DNA of 64,000 bases, taken from contig NZ_CP051680.1 of assembly GCF_012849095.1 (NCBI RefSeq), positions 1,426,001-1,490,000 of the forward strand, read 5' to 3'. The notes under the pieces are model-generated. The model searched no databases and was not told the DNA's origin. It saw only the letters and a list, made by a program, of their open reading frames with translations. Made by a program: the position numbers and the translations under genes. This DNA comes from Cohnella herbarum (GTDB lineage Bacteria > Bacillota > Bacilli > Paenibacillales > Paenibacillaceae). Positions 9,093-17,502 of this stretch are shown piece after piece (position 1 is the first letter of the stretch; each line of letters opens with the position of its first letter).

Positions 9093-9986
9093 TCAGGCTC
9101 TCTCCGTTCCTAGCTCCCTCCGAACAAACTCGATCCAACCTGATGCCGCATGGGAGACATAGCCGTTTTTCTTCCAAATAATCGCTAAATCCCAATGGAT
9201 GTTCGGTTCGATCTTACGAATGACATGTACATTGGCTGCATCGAATTTGGCGCATATCGTTTCCGGAAGTAGGGATATTCCCTCGTCCGCGCGGATTAAT
9301 TCGTAGATAAAATCCCATTGCGAGCTTTCGTATGCGACCTGCGGCTCGAACCCTTCCCGAATGCATGCCTCCTTCACCCTGTCGTGCAAATTGAACTCTT
9401 GGCGAAAGAGAATAAAAAATTCGTTCCTAAGCTCGGATAGACGTACCTCATTACTCCCGCTTAGGGGATGGGATGTGGGAACGACCAAGTTTAGATGCCT
9501 CTTTACGATCGGAACTACCTCGAACAGCTCCTCGTCTACGGGAAGCACGACAACCCCAAGATCTAATGAACCCTCTATTAATAGCTGCTCAATCCGCTTG
9601 CCCCCTTCCTCGACGAGTTGGATATCGATATCCGGGTGCAACTGATGAAATTTTGAGATGACCTTCGGGAAAAAACTCGCTCCGATGACTGGCGGTAGTC
9701 CTAACGAAAATTGCCCTTTTCTCATTTCGGTCAAATCCGCAACGGCAGACAACAGATTTTGCTTAGCATTCAAGATCGTTTGCGCATGAGCTTGAACGAC
9801 TTTACCCGCTTCGGTCAGGTCGACTCGACGCGTGGAACGATTGATTAGCAATACGCCCAGCTCTTCCTCCAAGCTTTTTACCATCTTGCTAAGCGTAGGT
9901 TGGGTCACATGAATCGTTTGACTCGCCTTAGAGAAACTCTCCTGATTCGCCACTTCCAGAAAATAACTAAGCTGACGTAAATCCAT
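9093..9986 (-). CDS. LysR-family transcriptional regulator
   Basis: 297 residues. The N-terminal winged HTH (MDLRQLSYFLEVANQESFSKASQTIHVTQPTLSKMVKSLE) is canonical for LysR regulators, followed by a substrate-binding domain of the usual length. It is transcribed away from the acetoacetate/3-hydroxybutyrate operon, the standard arrangement for a LysR activator and its target, so it probably responds to an acyl-CoA or ketone-body metabolite and binds the A+T-rich dyads in between. The effector is unknown. Confidence 0.9.
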   Translation of the reverse strand: MDLRQLSYFLEVANQESFSKASQTIHVTQPTLSKMVKSLEEELGVLLINRSTRRVDLTEAGKVVQAHAQTILNAKQNLLSAVADLTEMRKGQFSLGLPPVIGASFFPKVISKFHQLHPDIDIQLVEEGGKRIEQLLIEGSLDLGVVVLPVDEELFEVVPIVKRHLNLVVPTSHPLSGSNEVRLSELRNEFFILFRQEFNLHDRVKEACIREGFEPQVAYESSQWDFIYELIRADEGISLLPETICAKFDAANVHVIRKIEPNIHWDLAIIWKKNGYVSHAASGWIEFVRRELGTERA

Positions 9987-10004
9987 CGCGTTATCGCGTC
10001 CTTA

Positions 10005-10039
10005 TATATAGATAATTGGAATATATAATATTCTATATA
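10005..10039. promoter_or_regulatory. Divergent LysR/hbd control region with dyads
   Basis: The 123-base gap between the divergent genes is nearly all A/T and holds two dyads: GAATAT-3-ATATTC at 10019-10033, and TATATAGA (10005-10012) with TCTATATA (10032-10039). LysR regulators typically bind such interrupted dyads (T-N11-A). Binding is inferred, not shown. Confidence 0.45.
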
Positions 10040-10109
10040 TGTATTTTACCTATAAATATGCGGTGTGTATATTAGTAATAGAGATAGCTCATTTATCGAG
10101 GAGGTAAAT

Positions 10110-10973
10110 ATGATCAAAAACATTGCTGTTCTGGGATCCGGCACCATGGGAAGCGGAATTGCGCTATTATTCGCAGAGCATGGCTTTAAGGTAGCCCTGT
10201 ACGAACCGGCGGGAAGAACATTTCCTTCATTAGATGCGAGAATTCATTTTTATAACGATTTAGAGAAAGCGGTTGCAAATGCCGACTTGATCGTAGAAGC
10301 CGTCCCTGAACAACTGGAGATCAAGCGCGAAGTGTTCCGACAGTTGGCGGAAATAATCTCTGATCGCGCAATCGTCGCCTCTAATACCTCCACCATATCT
10401 CTGCAGACTTTGGCGGAAAATTTGCCTTTCTCGGATCGGATCGTCATTACCCACTTTTTTAACCCGGCTAATCTAATCCCGTTGGTCGAAATCGTAACTT
10501 TACCGACGACTTCACCGCAAATTGGAAACGAGCTTACTGCTCTATTAATTCATTGCGGCAAAACTCCGGTTGTACTGAACAGGGATGTTCCCGGTTTTGT
10601 TGCGAATCGTCTTCAAGCCGCGCTTATAAGAGAAGCCTTGTACCTAGTCGAGAATGGCATTGCCGACCCTGGCCAGATTGACACCGTTGTTAAAGAGGGA
10701 CTCGGACTGCGATGGGCATTCAAGGGCCCTTTCGAGATTGCGGATCTCGGCGGACTGGATGTATGGGCTAAGGTTACCGGTCACCTGTTTCCCGAGCTGA
10801 GTACGAACACGCTTGCACCCGAATCGTTGCTGACAAAAGTGGCTGATGGAGAACTCGGAGTGAAGAGCGGATACGGGTACTACCGTTACGAGGATCCAAG
10901 CTCTACAGCGGAGAAAATGAAAAACAGCATAGATCAGTTGGTCAGCTTTAAGAAGAGAATTGAGGAGGTTTGA
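10110..10973 (+). CDS. 3-hydroxyacyl-CoA (3-hydroxybutyryl-CoA) dehydrogenase
   Basis: 287 residues of the HAD family, which interconvert L-3-hydroxyacyl-CoA and 3-ketoacyl-CoA with NAD. Seen are the Rossmann motif [10 protein letters not shown] (residues 9-18), [14 protein letters not shown], the catalytic-His block THFFNP and the C-terminal-domain block [18 protein letters not shown]. Relative to typical family members about 28 residues are missing between beta-2 (VALYEP) and [13 protein letters not shown], a helical segment of the NAD domain, while the C-terminus carries a roughly 25-residue helical extension. The start follows GAGGAGGTAAAT. First gene of a ketone-body-type operon, 5 bases from the thiolase gene. 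Confidence 0.88.
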   Translation: MIKNIAVLGSGTMGSGIALLFAEHGFKVALYEPAGRTFPSLDARIHFYNDLEKAVANADLIVEAVPEQLEIKREVFRQLAEIISDRAIVASNTSTISLQTLAENLPFSDRIVITHFFNPANLIPLVEIVTLPTTSPQIGNELTALLIHCGKTPVVLNRDVPGFVANRLQAALIREALYLVENGIADPGQIDTVVKEGLGLRWAFKGPFEIADLGGLDVWAKVTGHLFPELSTNTLAPESLLTKVADGELGVKSGYGYYRYEDPSSTAEKMKNSIDQLVSFKKRIEEV

Positions 10974-10978
10974 ACGTT

Positions 10979-12166
10979 ATGATAGCCAATTCCGTCGTCA
11001 TTGCCAGCGCGGTAAGAACGCCGGTCGGCAGCTTTAACGGCATATTTAAGGATGTTTCTGCCGTCCGCTTAGGTTCAGTTGCTATCGCCGAGGCGATCAG
11101 TCGTGCGGGGATCGACCCTAAACAAGTCAATGAAGTCATTATGGGCAACGTGCTTCAAGCGGGACTTGGTCAGAATCCCGCCAGGCAAGCCGCCCTCTCC
11201 GCCGGGCTTCCCGTAGAAATCCCCGCCATGACGATTAATAAAGTTTGCGGCTCAGGAATGAAGGCCGTTCATTTGGCTTTCAATGCGATCCTGACCGGGG
11301 AAAGCGAGATTGTCGTAGCCGGAGGCATGGAAAACATGACCGCCTCCCCTTACCTCCTGCAAGGCGCCCGTTCCGGTTTCCGCATGGGAGACCAGGCTAT
11401 CACGGACTCGATGATCCGCGATGGGCTTTGGTGCGCAACGAATGATTACCACATGGGGATTACTGCGGAGAACATCTGCGCGAAATATGGTTTTACCCGA
11501 GAAGAGCTCGATCAATACGCAGTAGACAGCCAGCGTAAAGCTACGGAAGCCATTAGCGCAGGACGATTTGTTGATGAAATCGTTCCTATAGATATTCCTC
11601 AGAGAAAAGGCGCATCAATTCCCGTTACTAGAGATGAAAGTCCGCGTCCGGACACGACGATCGAAGTCCTATCCAAACTACGCCCAGCTTTTAAGCCAGA
11701 TGGACTTGTTACGGCCGGCAACTCTTCCGGCATTAACGACGGTGCGGCAGCTCTCATTCTTATGTCGGAAAGACGAGCGACTGCGCTGGGAATCGAACCG
11801 CTTGCCATAATCCGCGCTCATGCTTCCGCAGGAGTTGATCCCGCGATGATGGGTTTAGGTCCAGTCCCCGCAACAGAAAGGGCGCTCAGTAAAGCAGGTC
11901 TCTTCATTCAAGATATGGATCTGCTTGAGGTGAACGAAGCTTTTGCCGCCCAATCATTGGCTTACGTCAAGAGCTTCGACTTTGACCCGAATAGGATGAA
12001 CGTCAATGGAGGAGCTATTGCATTAGGTCACCCGATCGGAGCTAGCGGGGCTCGCGTCTTGATCACTTTATTGCATGAATTACATCGTAGAGGCTCCCGA
12101 TATGGTTTGGCGACCTTATGCATTGGCGGCGGTCAAGGAATCGCAACCGTAGTGGAGCGTTGTTAG
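10979..12166 (+). CDS. Acetyl-CoA C-acetyltransferase (thiolase)
   Basis: 395 residues, the usual length for a biosynthetic/degradative thiolase that condenses two acetyl-CoA or cleaves acetoacetyl-CoA. It has the nucleophile Cys in [15 protein letters not shown], the NEAFAAQ block, the catalytic His in [16 protein letters not shown] and the second Cys in CIGGGQG. The ATG is 10 bases after GAGGAGG; an in-frame TTG at 10970 sits too close to that site. It lies between the hydroxyacyl-CoA dehydrogenase and CoA-transferase genes, fitting acetoacetate activation and cleavage to acetyl-CoA. Confidence 0.95.
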   Translation: MIANSVVIASAVRTPVGSFNGIFKDVSAVRLGSVAIAEAISRAGIDPKQVNEVIMGNVLQAGLGQNPARQAALSAGLPVEIPAMTINKVCGSGMKAVHLAFNAILTGESEIVVAGGMENMTASPYLLQGARSGFRMGDQAITDSMIRDGLWCATNDYHMGITAENICAKYGFTREELDQYAVDSQRKATEAISAGRFVDEIVPIDIPQRKGASIPVTRDESPRPDTTIEVLSKLRPAFKPDGLVTAGNSSGINDGAAALILMSERRATALGIEPLAIIRAHASAGVDPAMMGLGPVPATERALSKAGLFIQDMDLLEVNEAFAAQSLAYVKSFDFDPNRMNVNGGAIALGHPIGASGARVLITLLHELHRRGSRYGLATLCIGGGQGIATVVERC

Positions 12167-12208
12167 TCGCCTAATATTCGACGTATCTAAGAAAGGAGAC
12201 GGTTTCTC

Positions 12209-12895
12209 ATGAAAGAACTGTTGACGTCGTTCACAGATGCCGTGAACGCGATCCCTGATGGCGCAACGCTCATGGTAGGTGGCTTCGGTCTCGTAGGCAT
12301 TCCGGAAAATTTAATCGCAGCTTTGGCCGATCTAGGGACGCGCAACTTGACCATTATATCCAACAATTGCGGGGTCGACGATTGGGGACTCGGACTGCTG
12401 TTGAGAAATAAACAGATTAAACGGATCATCGCCTCTTACGTCGGGGAGAACAAGGAATTCGAACGCCAAGTATTGGCTGGCGAGATTGAAGCGGAATTGG
12501 TTCCGCAAGGTACGCTAGCTGAGAGAATCAGGGCGGGCGGCGCAGGAATTCCAGCATTCTATACGCCGGCAGGAGTCGGAACCCCGCTTGCCGAAGGAAG
12601 GGAAACACGCGTTTTCGACGGTAAAGAATATATATTCGAACACGCCTTAACCGCGGATTTCAGCCTGATACGCGCGTTTAGAGCAGATCGCATGGGAAAT
12701 CTGATGTTCAACAAAACAGCCCGCAATTTTAATCCGATTATGGCGACCGCAGGCAAGATAACGATTGCAGAGGTGGAGCAACTCGTAGAGGTCGGTGATT
12801 TGGATCCGGAATCCATCCATACGCCAGGTATATATGTGAATCAATTGATTGTGGGCGTCCAAGAGAAACGAATTGAACGACTAACGACGATATAA
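12209..12895 (+). CDS. scoA: 3-oxoacid CoA-transferase subunit A
   Basis: 228 residues of CoA-transferase family I, alpha subunit. It has the [13 protein letters not shown]oA-binding block, [14 protein letters not shown], and [16 protein letters not shown] typical of succinyl-CoA:3-ketoacid transferases. With subunit B it moves CoA from succinyl-CoA to acetoacetate. The ATG follows AAAGGAG. It could equally be acetate-linked (AtoD-like); the sequence alone does not separate the two. Confidence 0.92.
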   Translation: MKELLTSFTDAVNAIPDGATLMVGGFGLVGIPENLIAALADLGTRNLTIISNNCGVDDWGLGLLLRNKQIKRIIASYVGENKEFERQVLAGEIEAELVPQGTLAERIRAGGAGIPAFYTPAGVGTPLAEGRETRVFDGKEYIFEHALTADFSLIRAFRADRMGNLMFNKTARNFNPIMATAGKITIAEVEQLVEVGDLDPESIHTPGIYVNQLIVGVQEKRIERLTTI

Positions 12896-12923
12896 CGACT
12901 AACTATAGAAAGGTGAAGATACG

Positions 12924-13589
12924 TTGAGTGAGCAAATGTCGATTCGAGAACGAATTGCGAGGCGCGCGGAAAAAGAAATACAGAGCGGTTACTATGTGAA
13001 TCTTGGAATTGGCATTCCAACATTAGTAGCGAATTTTATTTCGCCGGATAAACAGGTTGTGCTCCAATCGGAAAACGGCCTTCTTGGCATTGGCCCTTTC
13101 CCCCCCATTGACCTCGTCGATCCGGATCTCATTAATGCGGGTAAGGAAACCGTCACCGCCATCGCGGGAGCCTCCTATTTCAGTAGCTCGGATTCATTCG
13201 CCATGATTCGCGGAGGCCATATCGATCTGGCCATTCTAGGCGGAATGGAAGTATCCGAATCCGGAGATTTGGCCAACTGGATGATACCCGGCAAGATGGT
13301 CAAAGGAATGGGCGGCGCCATGGACCTCGTGCATGGAGCCAAACGAATCGTTGTGATTATGGACCATGTCAACAAAGCCGGACAATCGAAACTATTAAAA
13401 GCTTGCACCTTACCGCTGACTGGCAAACAAGTCGTGCATCGGATCATCACGGAACGGGCCGTCATCGATATCACGCCGAATGGAATGCTTCTTGTTGAAG
13501 TCGCTAAAGGGTATTCGATCGAGGATATCCAACGGGCAACTGAGCCCCCGCTGATCTTGTCCGACTCTATTCTATTGGAATCCTATTAA
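12924..13589 (+). CDS. scoB: 3-oxoacid CoA-transferase subunit B
   Basis: 221 residues, beta subunit of a family I CoA-transferase. The catalytic glutamate is in QSENGLLG, with NLGIGIPTLVANF and the GGHIDLAILGGMEVSESGDLANWMIPGKMVKGMGGAMDL block. The TTG start at 12924 has AAAGGTG about 8 bases upstream; an ATG 12 bases later is the alternative. It pairs with the preceding subunit A gene. Confidence 0.93.
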   Translation: MSEQMSIRERIARRAEKEIQSGYYVNLGIGIPTLVANFISPDKQVVLQSENGLLGIGPFPPIDLVDPDLINAGKETVTAIAGASYFSSSDSFAMIRGGHIDLAILGGMEVSESGDLANWMIPGKMVKGMGGAMDLVHGAKRIVVIMDHVNKAGQSKLLKACTLPLTGKQVVHRIITERAVIDITPNGMLLVEVAKGYSIEDIQRATEPPLILSDSILLESY

Positions 13590-13594
13590 TCTAC

Positions 13595-14003
13595 ATGAAT
13601 AAGGAGCTACAGAGCATATTCACCGATCGCGTTGTCATCGTTACGGGTACCGCACAGGGTATCGGATTTCATATCGCAGGGTTACAGCATGTTGCCCCGA
13701 TCGAGGATTTTCCTACGGATAAATTCGAAATGATGCTTAAGATCATGCTGACGGCGCCCTTCATAGCGATCAAACATTCGCTTCCTATCATGAAGCGACA
13801 AAACTATGGTCGCATCCTTAATATCGCCTCCATCAACGGATTGGTCGGTTTTGCCGGTAAAGCGGCATACAACAGCGCTAAACATGGCGTGATCGGCTTA
13901 TCTAAAGTCGCCGCGTTGGAAGCAGCCGCCTACGGAATTACAGTGAACGCTTTATGTCCTGGTTACGTCGACACGCCATTAGTTCGGGGCCAGCTACAAG
14001 GAA
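13595..14003 (+). pseudogene. Remnant of 3-hydroxybutyrate dehydrogenase (internal deletion, truncated 3' end)
   Basis: The frame starts like an SDR (DRVVIVTGTAQGIGF) but jumps directly to HIAGLQHVAPIEDFPTDKFEMMLKIMLTAPFIAIKH. That segment matches BdhA-type 3-hydroxybutyrate dehydrogenases just after the NNAG motif, so about 65-70 codons are missing in frame. The Tyr/Lys catalytic motif (YNSAKHG) and CPGYVDTPLVRGQL are kept, then homology stops and the frame runs through unrelated sequence with the next terminator to 14140. The loss removes most of the NAD-binding fold, so it is almost certainly inactive. Its place at the end of the operon fits the expected bdh position. Confidence 0.85.
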
Positions 14004-14066
14004 AATGGAGAGTGAAGTTCATCCGTGTTATCCTTGTTTCTGGATTCGTAAAGTTTCCTAAACAGC

Positions 14067-14089
14067 AAAAAACGGCATCTCTGCCGTTT
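14067..14089 (-). terminator. Rho-independent terminator of the GntR/ABC operon
   Basis: An 8-bp stem (AAACGGCA with TGCCGTTT) and a 4-base loop, followed on the minus strand by a T6 run and then GCTGTTT. It lies 75 bases after the permease stop. Confidence 0.8.
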
Positions 14090-14162
14090 GCGCTTCTCGA
14101 ATTCCGGTGTTCACCCGATCCGGACGCTATGCATTGTTGATAGCTGTCCATCCACATATTCA

Positions 14163-14879
14163 TTATCCTTTTCTGGGCATCGGATGCAATGGCGCATGGC
14201 GCAGCATCGGATAAGTGGCGAATAAAGCAGCCAGACTCACTGCTCCGACGCATGAAACGATCGCCATCGCACTCATCTTGATGTCAGACATTGAGTCAGA
14301 CAGCGCGGAAATAACGCCTCCATAATATAGAAATATGCCTACGACCGTTACGATCATCAACATGATGACGCAGCGAATAAACCCTACCCGATAAAAGATG
14401 GCATTGCCGAAAAAAGTAAGACTGAAGCTTGCAATACCTACCATCAGATCGATCCACAAATAGTCTAAGAAATCGTACTCATCCAGAAACAACCTTCCGG
14501 CATGCAGAATGCCGGCTTCTACCGAATTCCATTGATAGATCGTGACTAGCGCGTATTGGCAGACGTTCAAACACAAGACGCTGAAAATAACGCCCCCTAT
14601 GCCCACGCTGTAATAAGCTTTAAGAAATTGCTCGCGCGTGCTTCCCATTCCGATCGTTATCGGAAAGAGGGACTTGAATCCGAAGAGCCCGAAACCGGCG
14701 ATAAAGAAGTACGCAGGTCCGGATATCGCAGCTAGCGTTTCTCGATCGAGATTAAAGACCAATCCGGCGATAATCCATACGATCGTCAACGGAACGGTAA
14801 TGAACAGAAGCATAAGTTTGACGAAATACCAGATCACATCCTCGTACATTAATCGGAATACCGCGCTCTGTGAGTTCAT
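14163..14879 (-). CDS. ABC transporter permease, six-helix type
   Basis: 238 residues with about six hydrophobic helices (for example LMLLFITVPLTIVWIIAGLVF and FSLTFFGNAIFYRVGFIRCVIMLMIVTVVGIFLYYGGV) and few soluble loops. There is no recognisable substrate motif. It overlaps the ATPase gene upstream by 4 bases and is the last gene of a GntR-ATPase-permease cassette, the layout of Ytr-type exporters involved in cell-envelope or peptide-antibiotic stress. Confidence 0.8.
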   Translation of the reverse strand: MNSQSAVFRLMYEDVIWYFVKLMLLFITVPLTIVWIIAGLVFNLDRETLAAISGPAYFFIAGFGLFGFKSLFPITIGMGSTREQFLKAYYSVGIGGVIFSVLCLNVCQYALVTIYQWNSVEAGILHAGRLFLDEYDFLDYLWIDLMVGIASFSLTFFGNAIFYRVGFIRCVIMLMIVTVVGIFLYYGGVISALSDSMSDIKMSAMAIVSCVGAVSLAALFATYPMLRHAPLHPMPRKG

Positions 14880-15748
14880 ATGTTTACCTCCGCATCTTCC
14901 GTTATATTCAGCAAATAATTTTGTAAGTCCGCTTTTTCAATGGAAAGTCCCTTAACTTGCGCTTGCTCTTTCCAGTGCTTCGAATAGGGGGCATCGAGCA
15001 TCACCCTGATTTTCGATCCCATCGTGCTTTGCTCCAGCACTTTATGACCGTCAATAACGCTTGTCACCGCGCTTCGTTCACCAGCCAACCATATGCCTTG
15101 CTCACGGAATTCATCGATCTGTTGATGACGCAGCAACTTGCCCTTGTGCATAACGATCAACGATTCGCAGAGCGTTTGGACTTCTTCGATATGATGCGTC
15201 GAAATCAGAATGAGACGAGGTGAATCCTCATGGCTTTCCCTTAATGCCTCATACAGCTTCCTGCGAATCCCGGCATCCAAGCCGTTCGTCGGCTCATCGA
15301 GTATCGTGACGTCGGCGTGGCTAGATAAACCGATAATAAACTGAAGTGCAGATTTCATCCCTTTGGACAGTTTGGGAACTCTCTTCTTGCGATCCAATCT
15401 GAAAGTTTCGACCAGGCGGTCTGCCGTAGCTTGATCCCAGTTGGCATTAAAATATCGACCGAAACGAAGCGCATCCTGCACCGTCCATATCGGGCTGAAC
15501 GGATGATCCTCCTGCATATAGCAAACATGCCGAACTGCCGCCGGGTTACCGTAAGGCGCCGAGCCCATAACTTGAACCGTTCCGCCGTGAGGCCGTTGAT
15601 GACCGGCCAACAGTCTCATTAGAGTTGTTTTACCAGCCCCGTTGCGCCCCCACAGCCCCGCGATCACCGGCTCCTTCTCCTCTAACGATACATTTTCTAG
15701 AACGGGAACGTTATCGTACGAATACGCCACTTCGTTTACGTATATCAT
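14876..15748 (-). CDS. ABC transporter ATP-binding protein (YtrB-like)
   Basis: 290 residues. Walker A is GRNGAGKTT, the signature is the variant LSKGMKSAL seen in YtrB/BcrA-type proteins, Walker B is VTILDEPTNGLD and the H-loop is STHH. The C-terminal 90 residues are an accessory domain. It follows the GntR gene by 2 bases and overlaps the permease gene, so the three are cotranscribed. The exported compound is unknown. Confidence 0.9.
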   Translation of the reverse strand: MIYVNEVAYSYDNVPVLENVSLEEKEPVIAGLWGRNGAGKTTLMRLLAGHQRPHGGTVQVMGSAPYGNPAAVRHVCYMQEDHPFSPIWTVQDALRFGRYFNANWDQATADRLVETFRLDRKKRVPKLSKGMKSALQFIIGLSSHADVTILDEPTNGLDAGIRRKLYEALRESHEDSPRLILISTHHIEEVQTLCESLIVMHKGKLLRHQQIDEFREQGIWLAGERSAVTSVIDGHKVLEQSTMGSKIRVMLDAPYSKHWKEQAQVKGLSIEKADLQNYLLNITEDAEVNI

Positions 15749-15750
15749 CT

Positions 15751-16113
15751 CTACTCCTCCTCCAGAATCAACTGAACGACCGATTCCTTGCTTAATCCGA
15801 TTTTCTTCGCTTCTTCCAATAAGGGAAGGACGAACTGTTCGCGATAGTGACGCTGACGTTCCTTCAACAATTGCAGCTTCGCTCCGCTCTTAACGAACAT
15901 GCCTATCCCTCGCTGTTTATAAATAATCCCTGCATCCACCAAATCCTGTAGACCCTTACGTATCGTCGCCCGATTGATGTTATAGAAGCGCGACAACTCA
16001 TTTTCGGAAGGAATTTGTTCCTCTTCGTTCAATTCGCCCCCCACAATCTCGTCCATGATCATTTGGGCAATCTGTTGAAAGATGGGTTGGGATTCATCCA
16101 ATGTCGGTTTCAT
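15751..16113 (-). CDS. GntR-family regulator, YtrA subfamily
   Basis: 120 residues. A winged HTH (PIFQQIAQMIMDEIVGGELNEEEQIPSENELSRFYNINRATIRKGLQDLVDAGIIYKQRGIGMFV) is followed by only a short helical tail, the size of the YtrA subfamily. These regulators usually repress their own ABC operon. The ATG at 16111-16113 follows AAGAGGTCCTTG. A 7-bp inverted repeat overlies the -10 of its promoter. Confidence 0.92.
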   Translation of the reverse strand: MKPTLDESQPIFQQIAQMIMDEIVGGELNEEEQIPSENELSRFYNINRATIRKGLQDLVDAGIIYKQRGIGMFVKSGAKLQLLKERQRHYREQFVLPLLEEAKKIGLSKESVVQLILEEE

Positions 16114-16163
16114 CAAGGACCTCTTTTCTCTAAAAAGATTGCGACGTTGAATGGTTGGTTACT

Positions 16164-16202
16164 CATGTATTCAACTATACATGACATTGAAATAATTGTC
16201 TA
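16164..16202 (-). promoter_or_regulatory. Promoter and GntR operator of the ABC operon
   Basis: On the minus strand TAGACA (16202-16197), a 17-bp spacer and TATAGT (16179-16174) form a SigA-type promoter. The inverted repeat CATGTAT-6-ATACATG (16164-16183) covers the -10 box, the position expected for autorepression by the YtrA-like protein. Confidence 0.65.
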
Positions 16203-16290
16203 TACTGCTGCAGCCCAAATAAGCGAAAAAAGCCCACTACCCTATGAAGAGGCAGAAGGATACTGAATACGTCCGACGCTACATCGGCTG

Positions 16291-16342
16291 TTGACACGAC
16301 ACCAATCGGTGTCCTATAATCAAAGTGTCACCAAATGGTGTC
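16291..16342 (+). promoter_or_regulatory. SigA promoter with two operators, before the DoxX-like gene
   Basis: TTGACA (16291-16296), an 18-bp spacer and TATAAT (16315-16320). The spacer contains the perfect palindrome GACACC-AATC-GGTGTC (16298-16313). A second copy with perfect core CACC-AAAT-GGTG lies at 16327-16342, centred 29 bp downstream over the start of transcription. The same arrangement is repeated at 27880-27931. Confidence 0.8.
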
Positions 16343-16398
16343 TAATTGGAAATTTACCGTTATTTATCGATGAGGAAATAATCAAGGAGGAAACCACC

Positions 16399-16779
16399 AT
16401 GACAAAAAGAAACAAAATCATTTATTGGATGGCTACCGCTTGGCTTTCGCTAGGAATGCTTTCTGTGGGAATCGTGCAATTCATTAAAATGGATGAAGAA
16501 GTTGTTAAAATGACGCATTTGGGATATCCATCCTATTTACTCGTTGTCCTTGGCGCATCGAAATTATTAGGCGTAATTGCCATACTCGTTCCAAAATTTC
16601 CGTTGCTTAAAGAATGGGCTTACGCTGGTTTTTTCTTTACAGTGGCGGGAGCGATCATTTCACATCTTGTATTAGGCGATTCTATCGGCGATCTAACTCC
16701 CCCCGCGTTACTTCTCGTTCTAACCGCTGTTTCGTGGTATTTCAGACCCGCGGACAAAAAAATAAGGCCAGTTGGGTAG
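16399..16779 (+). CDS. DoxX-like membrane protein
   Basis: 126 residues and four predicted helices (IIYWMATAWLSLGMLSVGIVQF, YLLVVLGASKLLGVIAILV, WAYAGFFFTVAGAIISHLVL, ALLLVLTAVSWYF), as in DoxX-like family membrane proteins. The conserved ASKLLGVIAIL helix is clear. The start follows AAGGAGG. Such proteins are often induced by oxidative or electrophile stress. Its promoter shares a double operator with the flavoprotein reductase gene at 27.1-27.8 kb, so the two are probably co-regulated. Biochemical function is not established. Confidence 0.85.
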   Translation: MTKRNKIIYWMATAWLSLGMLSVGIVQFIKMDEEVVKMTHLGYPSYLLVVLGASKLLGVIAILVPKFPLLKEWAYAGFFFTVAGAIISHLVLGDSIGDLTPPALLLVLTAVSWYFRPADKKIRPVG

Positions 16780-16796
16780 GCTGGGTCTTATTTTTT
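16761..16796 (+). terminator. Terminator overlapping the DoxX-like gene's stop
   Basis: Stem AATAAG-CCAG with CTGG-CTTATT around a 9-base loop, followed by a T6 run. The loop contains the end of the coding region. Confidence 0.75.
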
Positions 16797-16818
16797 ATCC
16801 CTGTTTTATTTAATGACA

Positions 16819-17124
16819 TTAATTTGATTTTTCCACTCTTGAGTCACGGGCTTGAATTAATAGAAGATCATAAGTCGCGAAGACGCCTCCCTGCATGCGA
16901 TACTTCCTCTCGTATTCCATAAACATCTGGAAAAACAGTTGTCGGGAGCTCAGATCAGGAATGGCAACGGCTTCAGAAGCGCTTGCTCCCATGCTCAAGT
17001 TCAATAACATTCGCTCTCCGGGCACCGTATAACCTGGAAATTCGGATACCGTGCCATGCGTACGCAAGGAACGTTCCAATGAGGCGTCAGCCAATCGTTC
17101 AAGCTCTTTATCCATCCAGTTCAT
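16819..17124 (-). pseudogene. bioF remnant (8-amino-7-oxononanoate synthase, N-terminal piece)
   Basis: The first 45 or so residues (MNWMDKELERLADASLERSLRT...PGYTVPGERMLLNLS) match the N-terminus of BioF up to the conserved LNLSSN segment. The rest of the frame shows no BioF features, and the PLP-lysine region is absent. It begins 13 bases after the bioB remnant's stop, with an AAGGCGG ribosome site, as in an intact biotin operon. A truncated relic. Confidence 0.65.
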
Positions 17125-17137
17125 CGTTAGCACCGCC

Positions 17138-17428
17138 TTAAAGGGCGATTAATTCAATCTCAAAGCCCAAATCCTCAATGATCTGGTGATCGGCGGACAC
17201 ATCTTGGCCTTCTGTCGTTAAGTAATCACCGACGAAGAGTGAATTGGTCGCGAACAAAGACAGAGGCTGCAAGGTACGGAGATTAACTTCACGCCCACCC
17301 GCCACGCGGATTTCTTTAGACGGGCAAATGAAACGAAACCATGCCAATACCTTCAACGCTTCGGTGACCTCTGAAAGAGGAATTGGCGAACTATCATAAA
17401 TATTTTTATACATAACCACATAAAACAT
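17138..17428 (-). pseudogene. bioB remnant (biotin synthase, C-terminal piece)
   Basis: About 85 residues match the C-terminal end of biotin synthase: [53 protein letters not shown]. The radical-SAM core with its CxxxCxxC cluster motif, about 240 residues, is absent; sequence upstream is the promoter region of the DJ-1 gene. It cannot be functional. With the bioF piece it shows a biotin operon was largely deleted here. Confidence 0.88.
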
Positions 17429-17502
17429 AATTTGTTTTATTCATTTGACGATCGTACAATAACACCTGTAACCAAACATCAAATATATAGGAGGCAATAC
17501 GG

